A stretch of DNA of 64,000 nt from Oncomelania hupensis (GCA_036898135.1 CM072511.1:33549324-33613323), one strand, 5' to 3'; positions 43,241 to 57,155 are shown, numbered from the stretch's first letter. Translations and numbers: made by a program. The notes: a model not told the origin generated them from the sequence alone.

Positions 43241-45430
43241 CTGTCGAGTTTGATAATGTTTTAGCTCGCAGATAGTTCAGATAGGGGCTATCATTCCATG
43301 TGTTCTTTTTACTTCCTGAGGATAAAGCCCACTCAAACTCCCCCCACGCAACCTCCCCCCCCCCTCACCCCCTTAAAAAAACAAAAAAAATTTATTTAAT
43401 AAAGTTTATTTTATTGGATATGTATGTGATTGTCTGTAAATACATTTGAATGGCTTCCCATCTTGTTTTATTTTGTAATCACCTTGAACCGGTTGCCTTG
43501 TATATTCCCTTGGCTATATTATTTCGAATTCGTGATTTTATGTAATTGACCGCGATTTGCGCGTTTGTATAATATATCTTACGCATAAGGCATAGAAATG
43601 ATGTGTTGTTTTTTTTTAATCATCGAAATTGTGCTCCAGCTGCTATATTTTGTTCTATGTCCTCTGCAGCCTCGTATGCTTAGCACTGTATGAATAACAT
43701 GGCTTGTTCATTGTATAATTGTAATCGCTGGACCCTAGAAACAATCACCAAGTAACTAATTGTAGTACTCTGTGCTTATACTAAAAGTTATAATCAAGTT
43801 TGGCTACTAATATATAATTCTTGTAGGCCCAATTCACTCTGAATGTGATGATATCCTGGAGAAGATACGATAATCTTACAAGAAGATTAAGATCTGTAGA
43901 TAGAGGAGGCGTTTAGAAATCTCTATCGGTCATTCTTTATCGGTCATTCTTTACCAAGGTTCCTAAGCGATGTGAGAGATTAAATCACGGTGCTTGGTCA
44001 CATAAAAATTTATATTTGTTCTTGGGTGTCAAAGAATCATTGGCTCACTTTAAGAAATGAGTTTTGCTAGTCAAATGATTAGTTTATTTTGTCTCAAGAG
44101 AAGAAGAGCTAGTGGACACACAACAATACAAAGAGAATGACACCAATCGGATTTATGTGATTTCAACTTTTATATCTTCAAAACAAATTCTAACATGACT
44201 TTATTTAAACGTAATTAATAACTATAAACTATTCATTATACTGGGAAAGTTTTTTTTTTTTTTTGCAAGACTTCTTCACCATGTGCTAAGTAGTTCTATG
44301 TGTTTGATGGTCTAATATTGTTCCGAGTAACTTTTGACATCAGTTGCAGCTGGGAGGAGACTTAGCTCTAAGTTTCTGTGAGTGCTCGAGTCTGGTGGTC
44401 ACTCTAAGGGAGTCTGGTCACTCTCAGGATGATCTGGTGAGTCTGCTATCTACGGGGCCGGACGTAGTGAGATAGATTCTAGTTGATCTTCTTTCCACGG
44501 GAGCAAGCGTTCGGGCGTTGACTCCACAAACCGTCCCAGAGCTGAGCTGGAAAATCCAGAAATTTGGCTACAATATTTTATTCTGTTATATTGGTATGTG
44601 GTGCCCTCTGCAAGGAGTCTATAGCATCAGACACCTGCCGAGTTTCCCATAAGCACACTACGATATCTGAATCTTAAGACTAAGATATATCGAGCAATAT
44701 GCATAACATGTCAGAAACAATAATCAGTTTCGGTAAATACATATAACATGAACATACTAATACATGGCAATCAATATTATATATAAACATATAAGTACTA
44801 GAAAACTACTTGTGTTAACTTACTTCTAGTCTCTGGGAATCATGAAACTGTCTCTAGTCTATCACTCTGCTGGTGATGGCTGAGGATTTTTTTTCACTTC
44901 AGTCTGCTCCTTGACCCTCGTGGTTCTACGCTTTGTGTATAACTGCCCAGTTAATGCGGGCTGCACAGGGAATATAAAAGAATCTACGTCATCTCCGACC
45001 AATCACCTCGTTCTCGCGAATACGTGAATCTTTTCTCGGACGTCTTTGTTCTCTGGTCCTGCCTCGGGGACACTATCTGTTACTTCTCAACTTCGAGTCA
45101 TCAAGGGAGAGATGCAGGGTAGATCTAAGAGTGATATGATTCGCGTGGCTACTTATCGGTCCAGTGACACCGGTCAGATGTCCAAGTGGGCTAAGTTACA
45201 TTCTTTATAGCAAGTTCCACATTATACTATCGAGAGTGAACGTCTCAAGGATGTTAATTTAATAACTGCAAACCTTCCCTTAAAGAGCTGATGAATTAAC
45301 ATCAGGTTTTGTTCAATACTTTCTGTTTATCTCTAAGCTAAGTTACAACATCTATGTCGCCAACATTTCTGAAATTACACTGACGCTACTTTGTAGGAAT
45401 GTTTATTTCATTTGTATTTGATGCATTGTA
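43240..45430. other. No recognised gene
   Basis: The sequence is AT-rich with short homopolymers. 'cgctggaccctagaaacaatcacc' near 43727 may be a degraded 3' tip of the 0.7-kb family. A TATAAAAG box sits near 44973 without a recognisable downstream ORF. Confidence 0.4.
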
Positions 45431-45449
45431 TACACCTCCGTCAATAAGC

Positions 45450-45655
45450 TGGCCCAGAGAAAGGGAGGTCCCAACCACTTCCTTCCCCAACGACGGAAAA
45501 GTCGGGAACACCTTGACCACCTTTCACTCCTTCCGATGAGTATAAACCGAGATGTGGGCTGCATACAAACGAACTTTGAAGATCATGATGCCCATATTTT
45601 AAACGAATGAGTGCCAGAAACAACAATACTCCCAGCATGCACCGACCCCCACCTT
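45450..45655 (+). mobile_element. Degenerate SINE family 1 body
   Basis: The blocks 'cctttcactccttccgatgagtataaaccgag', 'aacgaatgagtgcc' and 'cccagcatgcac' follow the same order as in 25280-25440. The tRNA head is lost. Confidence 0.65.
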
Positions 45656-46550
45656 TATCCCCTTCCCCACTCCCCTGTACTAGGTGGCGCTGCTTTTGAG
45701 GTTGCCACGCTTTCGGTGTAGAGGAAGCCTGAATTTTCTACGCAAGAGTGACGAATGAAACCTAAAATTCCACAAATCCACATATACCAATGCAATATAC
45801 GGACTATAGATATACAGGTGGCGTGTGGAGCGGCAGTATAATTACTCCAAAACAACTAAATAACACTTTCGGCCCTTCGGGCGCCACTGTATTTCCCAGG
45901 AATGGATCATGATGATGATGATGATGATATATCTGTAGTAATGGAATTGGGTAAATCTGATTGATTGGTGATACGGGAAGGCTGAGCCGCCATCCACACC
46001 TGGAAGGACTAAGCACGCAGCAGCAATGGCAGCTCTTTTATTTTTGTAACGAATAACGAACAACCCGCAGATTGTCTGGACGAGACTCGGCGGGTAATAA
46101 CGGGTGTGCTTTTTTGTTTTGCTGCGAACTTTCGATTCAGCCAGGCTTGTAAAAAGAGAGTCCGCATAATAGTCTACATTACTACATTCGTAGTCTTTGG
46201 TGATAGTAGTATGTGTAGGTTTGGGAAAAGATGTAGGTCGTTTATAGACTATAAGTATAGGCTCTGTTGCATTCGCAGCCTTTGGTGACAACAGGTAGGT
46301 GTGGTAAGATTTAATTCCTTTTGTTCGTAGAAGAGAGAGGCGTTAGGGCTCTCATTTCTCGTGGCCAGCCTTTTTAGGGCTCAGCCCTTTTTCTTCTTTT
46401 TCACAGTCGTTGCTTTTTCTTGCCTTGTTCTAATGAGAGCCAAGCACCCAGAAACAGTGGGGTGAAGTGCGATTTTCATTTCTCTGTTCCTGTGTGACGG
46501 TTGTTAAACCAGGATTGTTTGTGGGGCTTTTGTGTGTGTGGGTGTGCGGG

Positions 46551-46589
<39 letters not shown>

Positions 46590-46735
46590 CAGTGCATCTG
46601 TAGTCATGTAGGTCTATATTGAAACTTTCATTCGTGAGGATAGTGTTCTTATTAGAGTGAGATCTATTATGTTAAGTTTGAGAATGCAGCCGAGTCAACT
46701 TTTTAATGGTGTGTTTTCCCACGGATGTCTTCATC

Positions 46736-46738
<3 letters not shown>

Positions 46739-46807
<69 letters not shown>
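46739..46807. repeat. (GA)n microsatellite
   Basis: This is a pure GA run. A (GT)n run precedes it at ~46533-46587. Confidence 0.95.
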
Positions 46808-46810
<3 letters not shown>

Positions 46811-47217
46811 CACTTCTTGTCAATAGAGAGAAAAAAAAAGAGGCAGTAGCTATTTTAAATATAGACAGGGACTCCTTGTCAAGAGAGAAAGGCCACAATT
46901 TTAGTTTACAGAGAGATATTTGATTGACAGCAGCTGTTAACTGTCACCGGTAATTGACAGGAGTGACGGGAAACGTAATAGGGAGGGTTTGTAAAACTGA
47001 GGTCAACAAAACACCTCATTTTAATGATGTTGCACGTATGAAGTGTAGATAAGTCGCAACTTTTTTTTTTTCATGACAAATTCCGCTTGTTGTTAAATGT
47101 TCGTTCCGTTGTTGTTGTTGTTGTTATTGTTGTTTTTAAATTCTATCTTTTCATTAGTAATTTTTTAAAAGATTTTTTTTTAAATTTTACTTCCAGTAGT
47201 AGAGCAAGAGCCGTGTA

Positions 47218-47874
47218 CAGTACTCCTCTCTTAAGGTGACCCCCCACGGGACCAAATTTTTGTTTGATCTTATCCGAGGGGCACCCTAAACAGTCCTCTG
47301 ATAAGATCAACTACCAGTAAAAAACTTGATCTTATACGAGGTGCTAAATTTTTGTGTCGTGTGACAGTGTGCGTGTGTGTGTGGGTGTGTGTGTACATGT
47401 GTGTACATGTGTGCACGTTGGTGCGCGCGTATGCATGTATGCATTACTTTATATGTATTTTTTGTGCGTGTGTATGATGTATAAGCACACACTCAAACAC
47501 TCAAACGAACGGATGCAAGCATGCATACACACACACACACACACTCTCTCACACACACACAAACACATTGACGCGCACGCACGTGACTATGTGAACAGAA
47601 AATGACATCATAAGGAATATATGACATCATCTCAAAACAGGAAGTGACCTCATAAATGACGTCATCTGTTACATCAATTTCTCTTAAGCAGCAGTCTCCT
47701 CCATTTGGGAACCAAAACGGGGTTGAGGTTATCCGAGGGTTTCCCTTATGCGAGGTGACGCTAAGCGAGGAATTCTAAATGGTAGAAAGAAGGTGTTTGG
47801 CCGGGACCAACAACCCGATTGATCTTATCCGCGTTGTGACCTTAAACGGTAGTGACGTTAAAAGAGGAGTACTG
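47218..47874. mobile_element. Pogo/Tigger-like MITE with TA target duplication
   Basis: The ends CAGTACTCCTCTCTTAAGG and, inverted, CAGTACTCCTCTTTTAACG are flanked by TA (47216-47217 and 47875-47876). Subterminal TTATCCGAGG/TTATACGAGG words recur on both sides, as in Tigger-type termini. The middle is (GT)n/(CA)n. There is no ORF. Confidence 0.8.
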
Positions 47875-48266
47875 TATATACATGTAGCGTATTTGATGGT
47901 AAAACCCGAGTGTTTATCTATTCATATAACTATTTATGCTTTTTTTTTAATTCAACTTCCAAAGTTCAAGCTGATGTTACAACGACAACAACAAAAATAG
48001 AATATAGAATAAATAAATAAATACACAAATACCTATATAAATAAATGTTTTATTTATTTATTTATTTATTCTATGTTAACACTTTTTTAATTTATTATAT
48101 ATTCTATTTGTGTTGCTGTTGTCACTTCAGATTGAACTTGAAGTTTGCAAAATATCACAATCTGAGCTACTGTGTGTTCTGTTTAAACTGGCTAGGTTGT
48201 AGACTGGAAAAAAAAAGTTATACTCGCTGCGCGTACCTGTTAAGTGTATTGTTTTGTCGCGTGTCA

Positions 48267-48972
48267 ACCCCTTGGGGTCATGAGCAATCTTGCCACTGTA
48301 GATTGTTCTAACCTATAAAGGGAAAAGTGAAAGCCCCAGTTGAAAACCTGTCTTGCCTTTGTAGGCATGACAGATTCACTGCGGCAACAGTACCCCCGTT
48401 GGAGTGCCGGGGGTTTCAGTATAAATAGTATCCCCACTTTATGGAAATTTAGTGCTTTAAATTCCCGCTGTTGCTATCTTCCTCATTTACTCTTTCCCAT
48501 TCTTGCTCTGTCCTATCACTCTGCTATACTATCTTCTTCTTCGCTAGATCAATGACCTACCTTTTTTCTTGAAAACTCTTCCTGGACAAGACTCCTTGTT
48601 TGTGTATGAGGTCTGTTGGATCAGCTTGGGAGTGTTGGACGCTTTCTGCTGGGTGGTCACTAGGGCTTCCTATGATGTTAGTATTTAGCAATATAGGCAT
48701 TTTATATGTATGTGTTTTGTTGATGATTTGTAATGATGGTTATATTCTATTTTGTTTTTGTAACCGGGGGTTCGCGTAGTTGAGGTAAACCCTCAGCCGT
48801 CCCCCGCGTGGGATGTCTTTATTGTAAAGTGACTGGCCGGTGGAGGGCATTCAATTTTCCCACTAGGGTTGTTTCAGCAGATCTTTTATGCGGATCGGGA
48901 GTTGTCCGGTCCTGATTTGGCTCGGAAGAGTCCGCTGGACCTAAAGCAACAATAAATCAATCAATCAATCAA
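48267..48972 (+). mobile_element. Full-length 0.7-kb retroposon with 12-bp target duplication
   Basis: TGTCGCGTGTCA at 48255-48266 and 48973-48984 defines the ends. The sequence differs from the 40401-41103 copy at only a small number of positions by eye. It starts ACCCCTTGGGGTCATGAGCA and ends in (CAAT)n. Confidence 0.93.
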
Positions 48973-49837
48973 TGTCGCGTGTCACGCCTTTTATATCACA
49001 GATTACCAATGTAACATCTTCACAGATTATGATTTTTAAAATGACGTTACACTTTTAATCGTTCACAATTCTGGAGTTTCTTTCGTTTGGTAGGGCCTAA
49101 GCTAAGCTACAAACTAAGTAGTAGGCCTATAAACATTATCTGCAAGGTTAGGCGATCATGAATATCGTACGAGGCTCATTAGATTTCTATATTGCCCTGT
49201 CTTTGCCTCTGTCTCTATCTCTGTCGAGATAAAAATAGCGGATTTCAGTTCAAAACTTTCGCTAGTTGGGTTGTGTTTATCAATATCACTTATCAGGTCG
49301 ACTCAATAGTAGCTACTTTGTAATAGGCATTTACACGTCCTATTATTTTTAAACAATCATAGTGTCGTTGTCGTACTGTGCAAAAAATGATGCCTACAAT
49401 TTCATCAAATGTAGACATATTAGTGCTACATTTACTATCACTAAAATATTCTTGAAAGTATTAAGATCAGGTGTAGATTGTGTTCCTTTAGATAATCGGT
49501 TGCTTTTTTTTTTAATTACTCAATAACTAATATTAAAATTTCTGGTTTTAAGACTAACAGTAGAATATTGGTCAGTGAAAAACTTTTGAACCTCTTGTTA
49601 TTTTAATTAACGTACAGGATTTCAGAAAACCAAATCTTCTCGGCTTACATTGTCAGTCAATACCTCGTACTATTTTGTATGTTTGGATTGTCACCTCTGC
49701 GTCTTCTATATTTTAAGGCGAGTAAGACCCATCGGTACAGAGAAACAGTAGTTCTCAGACCTTTAACGACTAAACAAGGCAGATTGTGTTTTGTGTACAG
49801 TTTCAATTTGCAGTCGTCAATACCTTTAGTTTTAACT

Positions 49838-49930
49838 ACACTACACTACACTACACTACACTACACTACACTACACTACACTACACTACACTACACTACA
49901 CTAAACTAAACTAAACTAAACTAAACTAAA
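49838..49930. repeat. (ACACT)n/(AAACT)n microsatellite
   Basis: These are pentanucleotide units, ACACT changing to AAACT at ~49902. Confidence 0.95.
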
Positions 49931-50455
49931 AGTCTATCACGTCTCGTAGTTGTAGTCAGCAAAAACAATATTCTCAGTAAGTTTACAATTTGTATTGTAC
50001 CGCTTTGAAATAAACATGTAATCTCTCACCCCCTCTCCCACTCACCCCCACTCACACACACAACACCCATGCAAGAAAAAGAAGAAAATAGTTAGTGTGG
50101 AGAGTACTCTGAGATATTTCACAAGAACACATACCATTAGAGAAGAATTTAAAAAAATTGAGTGGGGAGGTCCCTATGGGATATCCCAAAAGTATTCCCT
50201 TAAATGTCCCGTGAGTAAGCCTACTCCCGGGGAGTAGTTCCGGAACAGCCAGGCTGAACCAGAGGTATTCCCTCTCCCCCCAGGCTTGGGGCGGGAGTAC
50301 TTCTTGGATGAGCCAGAACTACTCCAGGGAGTAAATCTAGGTCCTCCCAGAAGTACTTATTGGGGGAGTACATTTTAGGATGGAGTACTTATGGGATGCT
50401 ACGTACACCTGCTTCATTTCGCCTCGGTCTCTTCTCACACAGAGGTTAGTACGAT

Positions 50456-50605
50456 GTGTGTGTGTGTGTGTGTGTGTGGGTGTGTGTGTGTGTGTGTGTG
50501 ATTGGCTAAAAAAAGGTTAGTACGATATGTGTGTGTGTGTGTAGGTGTGTGTGTGTGTGCGCGTGTGTGTGTGTGTGTGTGCGCGTGTGTGTGTGTGTGT
50601 GTGTG
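50456..50605. repeat. (GT)n tract, duplicated with flanks
   Basis: Two GT blocks are each bordered by 'aggttagtacgat' and 'gtgattggytaaaaaa', suggesting a local duplication of the microsatellite with its flanks. Confidence 0.85.
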
Positions 50606-50921
50606 ATTGGTTAAAAAAATAATAATAAAGCCATTCAAATGTATATCGAAATACTCGGACACAACCGAAAAATAAGCCTTTTCAAAAGTTTTAATATTCT
50701 GGGCGGTGTTGTGACTAGACTTTATTGTAACGAAGCAAAACAATTTTTTTTAAAGGAATATCTAACGTATCTGCAAGCCATAAAAAAAAAATCCACATCG
50801 GCTATAGCAAATTTTTAGATACAGCGGAAAACGTGTTTGGAAAATGTTGAAGCACAATGATCTAGACCTTTGAGAAAGAACAAATACCAATGATCCAACA
50901 TGCATAGCAGTAGTTAATTGG

Positions 50922-51289
50922 GGTGGCCTCGTGGCGCAGTGGATAAGTCGCAGGTTTCCTATGCCGAAGGTCGCGGGTTCGATTCCCGCAAGGGGCGAAC
51001 GTATGTGACTTAGGTACGAGACTATTGAGGTCACCGAGGGTTTTCTCCGGGCACTCCGGTTTCCTCCCTCCCTTCAATAATGGTACAGGATGCAGTCAAT
51101 ATAAAAATTTCAAAATAAACATTCGATTTTCTTCCGTCTTCTAATAGCGATCTCCCTGCCTTTACACCATCTGATTGAGTGATGTATTTGTATTTGGTGT
51201 GTGTGAGGGTAAATGAGACAGGTGAGCGTGTATGTTGGTATAGATCGCCGCGCTTTGAGCCTTGGGGAAAGGCGCGTACATAGCATCCT

Positions 51290-51347
<58 letters not shown>

Positions 51348-51350
51348 GAT
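50922..51350 (+). mobile_element. tRNA-derived SINE, family 3
   Basis: The head GGGGTGGCCTCGTGGCGCAG has an A box (TGGCGCAGTGG), and GGTTCGATTCCC is the B box. The body includes 'ggttttctccgggcactccggtttcctccctccc' and 'gatcgccgcgctttgagcc'. It ends in (TTA)n at 51293-51346. It splits an older repeat also found intact at 57690-58075 ('tgcttagcagtag' ... 'taaagtctggaaatacaaaaag'). Confidence 0.88.
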
Positions 51351-51651
51351 GGCAAAGTAAAAATTATGAACTTCGGTTCAGTTATTGTTGAAATAATGCA
51401 AAAAGTTTGTTTTTACACACACACAAAATAAAGTCTGGAAATACAAAAAGGTGAGGGGTGGTCGATTCTAATTAATACACTTATTGCCGTAGTCTACCGT
51501 TCCATCAAACTTACTTATCTGCTTATCGTCCAACTTGTAATTTAAATGGTGAGAATGAGTGTGGTCAAAACTAAACTCCAAACATGCTTGCGCAGCATCG
51601 GAAACATTCACAAACGCAAAATATTTTGCCGATTTCGACGCTGTGTGTGGA

Positions 51652-51743
51652 GATTACCTCTATGCTGACTGTGCTTTCGTGATCTGCAAGGGCATCTGAT
51701 ATGATGCGCTTCAGGAAGATGTTGAAGAGTGTTGGAGATTACA
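51652..51743 (-). pseudogene. Short RTE LINE fragment
   Basis: The minus-strand text SNTLFNIFLKRIISDALADHES matches the SPTLFNIFLERIMSDALADHEG block of the RTE family. It abuts the palindromic MITE relative. Confidence 0.85.
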
Positions 51744-52130
51744 AATATCATGGTAGGCCTATAATTACCAGTATCATGAGATAATAATGAGTATTAAGGG
51801 ATAATTACGATTATCATTGAAAAATTATAAGTATATTCGCGTGATCCTGTTTCATTTTCATTTTGGCTCAAGCAATCCGGCTGGAAATGCGCCAAAACCG
51901 AAAATTGTAATTATCACATAATAATTACAATTTTCACTTTATAATACATTTTTTACTTGATCATGCTCACTTCTGACTTAGGCGGCTTACTAGCGCCAAA
52001 ACCTGCAGTTACAGATATCAGTGATAATGGCAATTAACACGTGTTATGTGTAATTCACAGCGAGACCGTAATTCAGTGTTAATGACTAATTATTAGTTTT
52101 GTCCACTTTTTAGTAGCGCCAAAACCTAAG
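51744..52130. mobile_element. Relative of the palindromic TA-MITE
   Basis: It contains ATAATTACGATTATCA-type palindromes and the 'ggctcaagcaatccggctggaaatgcgcc' and 'ttactagcgccaaaacc' blocks of 22206-22881, but its ends are degraded. Confidence 0.75.
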
Positions 52131-52715
52131 GTTTGCTGTGAACGGCGCCTGCGCATGTGCATCGGACCTCGCATGCGCATCAGCATGAAGTTGCGGTTAA
52201 AAGTGTATATTATTGACGTAAATAATTTACATACTAAAACAGGTAAGAAGCATTTAATTTATAATTTTGCTTACCGTTTCCATAAACAGTGCCTTTCATT
52301 GCGCAAGTTTCCAGCGTGGTGAAAGAGCGGGTGTTCGGAAGTCTACGCTGATTAGTCACTATGTTTGTTTCACTGACCTGTATTCTACTAGGGGGGTCCG
52401 GGGGCATGCCCCCCCCGGAAATTTTTTTTTTCAAGGATGCAAAATGGTGCAATCTGGTGCTATCTGAACCTTTAAAAAGCCATGTGTGATGGTCTGGGAC
52501 TTTGAGCTTTTTTAACAGTTGAACTGACAAACTCTGAGGTACAAAAATTATCCTCTGCACCTCCCTTAAAAAAACAACAACAACACACACACACTAACAT
52601 TTATTTATCAGCAGAGATGTTTTGTATACTATTATTATTCACTACTTTTTGTCGATCGCTAACGGTATAAAGCTTTACCTTGTAGTTTATGAACATCACC
52701 GCCCTGCTTTCACTT

Positions 52716-53391
52716 TCAGTCTTGCTGCACTAGGTTCTCCGGCATTAGTACCATTTGTGAATTGTATCTTCTGGCAAAACAGTTCACTGCCTCTTTGAAG
52801 TCAATATCAACATCCCTGTGCACTTTCAGTAAAGCAAGTGCATTGAGCCTCTGTTGCCCCATTGTAGAGCGCAGGTAGTTTTTCAGGTTGCGCAACTGAC
52901 TGTTTGAACGCTCACACTCGGCAGTGGTGACAGGCAGGGTGCAAAGGTTCTTTAGCATGATGAACAGGTTGGAATAAAAATCCCCGTCACAATGTTTCAA
53001 TGCTTCTGATGCCGTGGATGGGATGATAGCTGTCGCATTCTCAGCAGCACTTCGCCATTTGCAAACCCACCGTTGGTATTCTGCATCAAGGGTAGCGTTG
53101 TCTGGTAGGTCAGACTCCCACAATATTGCCAGTGTCTTCACCCCTTCTGGAACCTGCATGAAACCATCCTGGTTGTCTATTATATTGCTTGGCACCAGAC
53201 AGAGACCATCAACTTGCTAGGTCAGCATTTTTGAACCTCGAGTTCAATTCGGTTGACAGGTGTTCCAAGAAAGGAATGGCAATGCTAATCTTGAAATATT
53301 CTTCTGGAGTGGCCGCAGGTTGGTTGTCACGGAGAGTCTGTCGGGATGCTTGACGAGGAACAAGAACATCAGTTGTCAAAGCATTTGCCAT
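52716..53391 (-). pseudogene. hAT transposase C-terminal fragment
   Basis: The minus strand shows LEHLSTELNSRFKNADLAS and then, after a one-base frame shift near 53210, LVPSNIIDNQDGF and ALKHCDGDFYSNLFIML. The hAT dimerisation motif follows: NLCTLPVTTAECERSNSQLR and LKNYLRSTMGQQRLNALALL. Only the last ~225 codons are present; the catalytic core is missing. Nearby sequence at 53800-53850, read in reverse, begins CAGGGCCGGATCCAGG, a hAT-like terminal repeat, so the element probably spans to ~53850. The other end was not found. Confidence 0.88.
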
Positions 53392-53859
53392 TTTGCAGAC
53401 TTCACCAAACCAGGCAACGAATTATAGTTCATAATTATCAACTTAGCATCTTAATTAATATTTCTAAAAAGTCGTTTTTGGGGGATTAGGGCAGTATCAA
53501 GGTGAAGGTGCTGCATGGAAGAGGCTTGCGGACAGAACAGGAAAATATGGCTGCATTTAGGGCCTACTAATTTAGGCTTAGGGGTTGGGTTACTTGGTCG
53601 TTTCAACGGGAAAACGCTTTGGACGTTTCAACGGATCCCTTGAAATGGATTTCCGTTGAATTGTCTATAAATAACTATTTGTACCTTGGACCAAAAGTAA
53701 ATAAAAACGGCAATGTTTTAAAAACAATGTTTAAAAAATTAAACCTCTTTGCATAAAACAAAATTAAATTTTTTTTTTAGTTTGGAGGGGGGGTTCCGGA
53801 ACCCAGGTACCCCTCCCCCCCCCCCCCCCCCTGGATCCGGCCCTGGTTATTATTATACG

Positions 53860-54030
53860 AAAATTGTAGGCCTAATTGTCGGGTTTTGGCGCTAGGAAAA
53901 CAAATACTTATATTTAGTAACATTGTGGATTACCGGTATCTCTGTAAATTACACAGAACAAATGTTAATTTCAAGTATCTCATGATACTGGTAACTCTGG
54001 GTTTTGGCGCTATAGTAGGCCGTCATGCTG
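53860..54030. mobile_element. Relative of the palindromic TA-MITE
   Basis: It has GGGTTTTGGCGCTAG at both sides and TAGTAGGCCGTCAT at the right end, matching the 22881 terminus. It is a short, degraded copy. Confidence 0.7.
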
Positions 54031-55040
54031 GCTTTTTTAAAGCAAGGAATGGGGCTAGACTGACCTTCGACAGTTTTTTATTTTTATTATTTTATTAAAT
54101 TTGTGTCCCCGGACACATTGAGCGTATAGGGGAATCCTTGGACAGATAGGCAACAAGTCTTTATATTGGGGTCACGTGCCAGTCCAATGAATGCGCTAGC
54201 GCTGACGACTGTGAAAAAGACAGGACATACTTACGCCCCCAGGTTACTCTAAAAACATCGTTCTCTCCCAACTCCCTCCCCCGTCTCAAAACCTCTGTCA
54301 TTAACGTCCCCTAGGCCCCGGCAGAAGCAACTACCATGGGACTTCACCCGATACTATACTAGGCCAGTAGGGTCTGTGCTACCAATGACCTCTGTGGGGG
54401 TAGACCTATGACATTTAAAGTTCCGTTAATAGCATTTCCGCTTTTTTTAAAGTGTGTACTAACAACAGTTTAGATTGTTAATCCAGGTAGGTAGTGAGGG
54501 ATATAGCTCGTATAATATAATGCTTTAATGAGTTCATTGCAACTCTACTCTTAGTACTTATAGGTCAGGCATTTCAAAATTATAAAGCCCAAACTCTTGC
54601 TTTTGCTATTCAGATTTCAGAAGAAAAAAAATCAGGGACCACATAGATTTGTAGTTTGAACATAACAAATCGTTGGTGCACAACGTGCAGTAGGCTACTT
54701 GCGAGGACTTTGTCATATAATTTAGCAATACAGCGAACACCCCAGTTTTAGGAGCCAGAATAAATTGACAAGGTGATTGAGGATTTTCAACTGAAAGAAG
54801 AAGAAGAAGATAAAAGTGGAAGGCCTGATATAGAACCAAAGACCGGGATGATCGTCTTTACATTAGAACACTCTGATTGAACTGTGCTAAGCTAACATTG
54901 TATAATTCCTACGACAGTCTACATAGCCTGTGTGTTATATAACGCAGTCCAACAAGTAGCCTATGGCTGTTGTTGCCGTTGAGAACAAGACCAAACACTA
55001 ATCGATATAGGAAATACGAGAGAGAACAGGCTAAAAGTGT

Positions 55041-56714
55041 ATGGACAGAAAGCAAACCAAGATTAATAATTCCTTTAATGGTAATAAAGATTTGTTGAAT
55101 AATTTTAACCCGCCGGTCGACCCAAGGAACACAGCCAAACAGAGGAATATTAAAATGGTTGTGGAGCTGTGTTGCACAACAGTGATCGTGGCGCTGGTGG
55201 TCGTATTGTTGACGTGGCTGTTGTGGACGAATTACCAGAGCCGAAGAATGATCGACGGACTGCACAACCGCTACATCCTCGTCACTGGATGCGACTCGGG
55301 CTTCGGTAGGCGTCTGGCAATACGACTGGACAAAATGGGCTGTCACGTGTTCGCCGCGTGTTTGACGTCACAAGCGGTCCAAGAGCTGGCGGCGGAGACG
55401 TCAGAACGCACAAAGACGTTGCTGATGGACGTGACAAAAGATGACGACATAGAAGGCGCGCTGAAGAAAGTCACGGCTGCTCTGCCAGAGGGCAAAGGTA
55501 ATACACATTTATATTTTTACTGATTTCATAGGTTCAAAACTCTTAAACCATCTCCCCCCCCCCCCCCTCCGCTCCTATCTCCTAACACCGCCCCCCTCTA
55601 CCCATTTTTTTTCTTCTCCAGTCATCAGCTTAACACTGGTCCACATTTTGAATGAAGCGTCTTGCCGGCTTTTGCAGGTCTGTGGGGCCTGGTGAACAAT
55701 GCAGGCGTGATGGGAGCTGTGGGTCAAAGCGAAATGATGACGCGCAAAGACTTTCTCTTCCCGTTGCAGGTCAACCTCCTTGGCATGACGCAGGTTAGTT
55801 TAAGGTCATCTGGGACCCTGCAGTTACAATCCCAGAAGAAGACGGATCAATCTGGATTAGTTTTCTTTAGATTTTTTTTTTTTTGATGAACCATATTAAG
55901 GATAATTATTAGTTAATCATTAACGTAATATGAGTATATGAGAAGAAAAGTTCAAGAGGAAACACTACAGACCGCAGAATAGTAAGAACAGAGATCCTAG
56001 AAAAATCTCTGTAAGAATATCATCCGCTAAAGAGGGGAGCAGAAGAAGACAACAAGCCCAAAATAGACAAGCCATTCAAATATATTTCCAAATACGAACT
56101 AAAGTAAAATAAATAGCGGAAAAAAAGTTGAACTCTCAAAACCTAACTCCAGACAATTATACGGAAATACTTTTTTAAAGAGCAAATTAAATAAATGATA
56201 GGGTAAAAAAGAAAAAAAAGAAGAGGTCAAGTAGGCGACGGTGGAGTATTAAAAGTGTATGCGGCATCTCTGATTTATACGATAAACCACTGTCTGTCCG
56301 GACCTCTCATACACAGTAGTCATAGTTCTTGTATATAACCTCTGCTTCATACTGTAATATCAGCAACAACTGAAAACTAACTTCATGCTAAATTTGTGCA
56401 CATTTTAGACCACATGTGTCAGATAAAATTAAAATATTTATTGGATATTAATCCTAAATATGCATACTCTTTTATTGTACACATTTTTTTCCAAAATGCT
56501 TTATACTTTAAATATAAAAATCAATTAATATGGAAAAGAATTGGTCTACTTAAATTAAATGACACAATGGGTTTTGCTTATATGATCTCATAGTGTTCCC
56601 GAAATACAAGGTCTGTATCTTGGTGGGTTATGGTAATATTGAAACCGAAAGAAGGGTGCCATCAGAGTTCATGTTTTTAAGTGTTCCTTTTTTTTCTTGC
56701 CTGCTTGTTAAATT

Positions 56715-56749
<35 letters not shown>

Positions 56750-56995
56750 TACGCGTGCGCGCGCGTGCACGTTAATACTATTAGTAGCTAGTAAGGTTTT
56801 GCCGATCTGATCTCAAGAGGAAATCCTTATTAATATACTAAATACTTCTTAATTAGTAATATTGATGTAGTAATAGTAATAAATTAGTGATATTTCTGAT
56901 AAGAACCGCGATGCAAAGAAGGTACTGAAAGCAATAAAAGTAGGCTAAGTTTTGTTATGTTATCAGAAGTGGCCCAGTGAATGTCCGAGCCAACT

Positions 56996-57085
<90 letters not shown>

Positions 57086-57086
57086 C

Positions 57087-57155
<69 letters not shown>

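Noticed and set aside
45842..46291. A 149-residue reading frame on the minus strand
   Set aside because: It crosses an (ATC)n run and has no recognisable domain or splice context.
47307..47605. Poly-His/Thr peptides on both strands
   Set aside because: They are readings of (CA)n/(GT)n within a MITE.
54909..55346. A minus-strand protein overlapping SDR exon 1
   Set aside because: It is a shadow of the plus-strand SDR exon, whose motifs and splice sites are clear.
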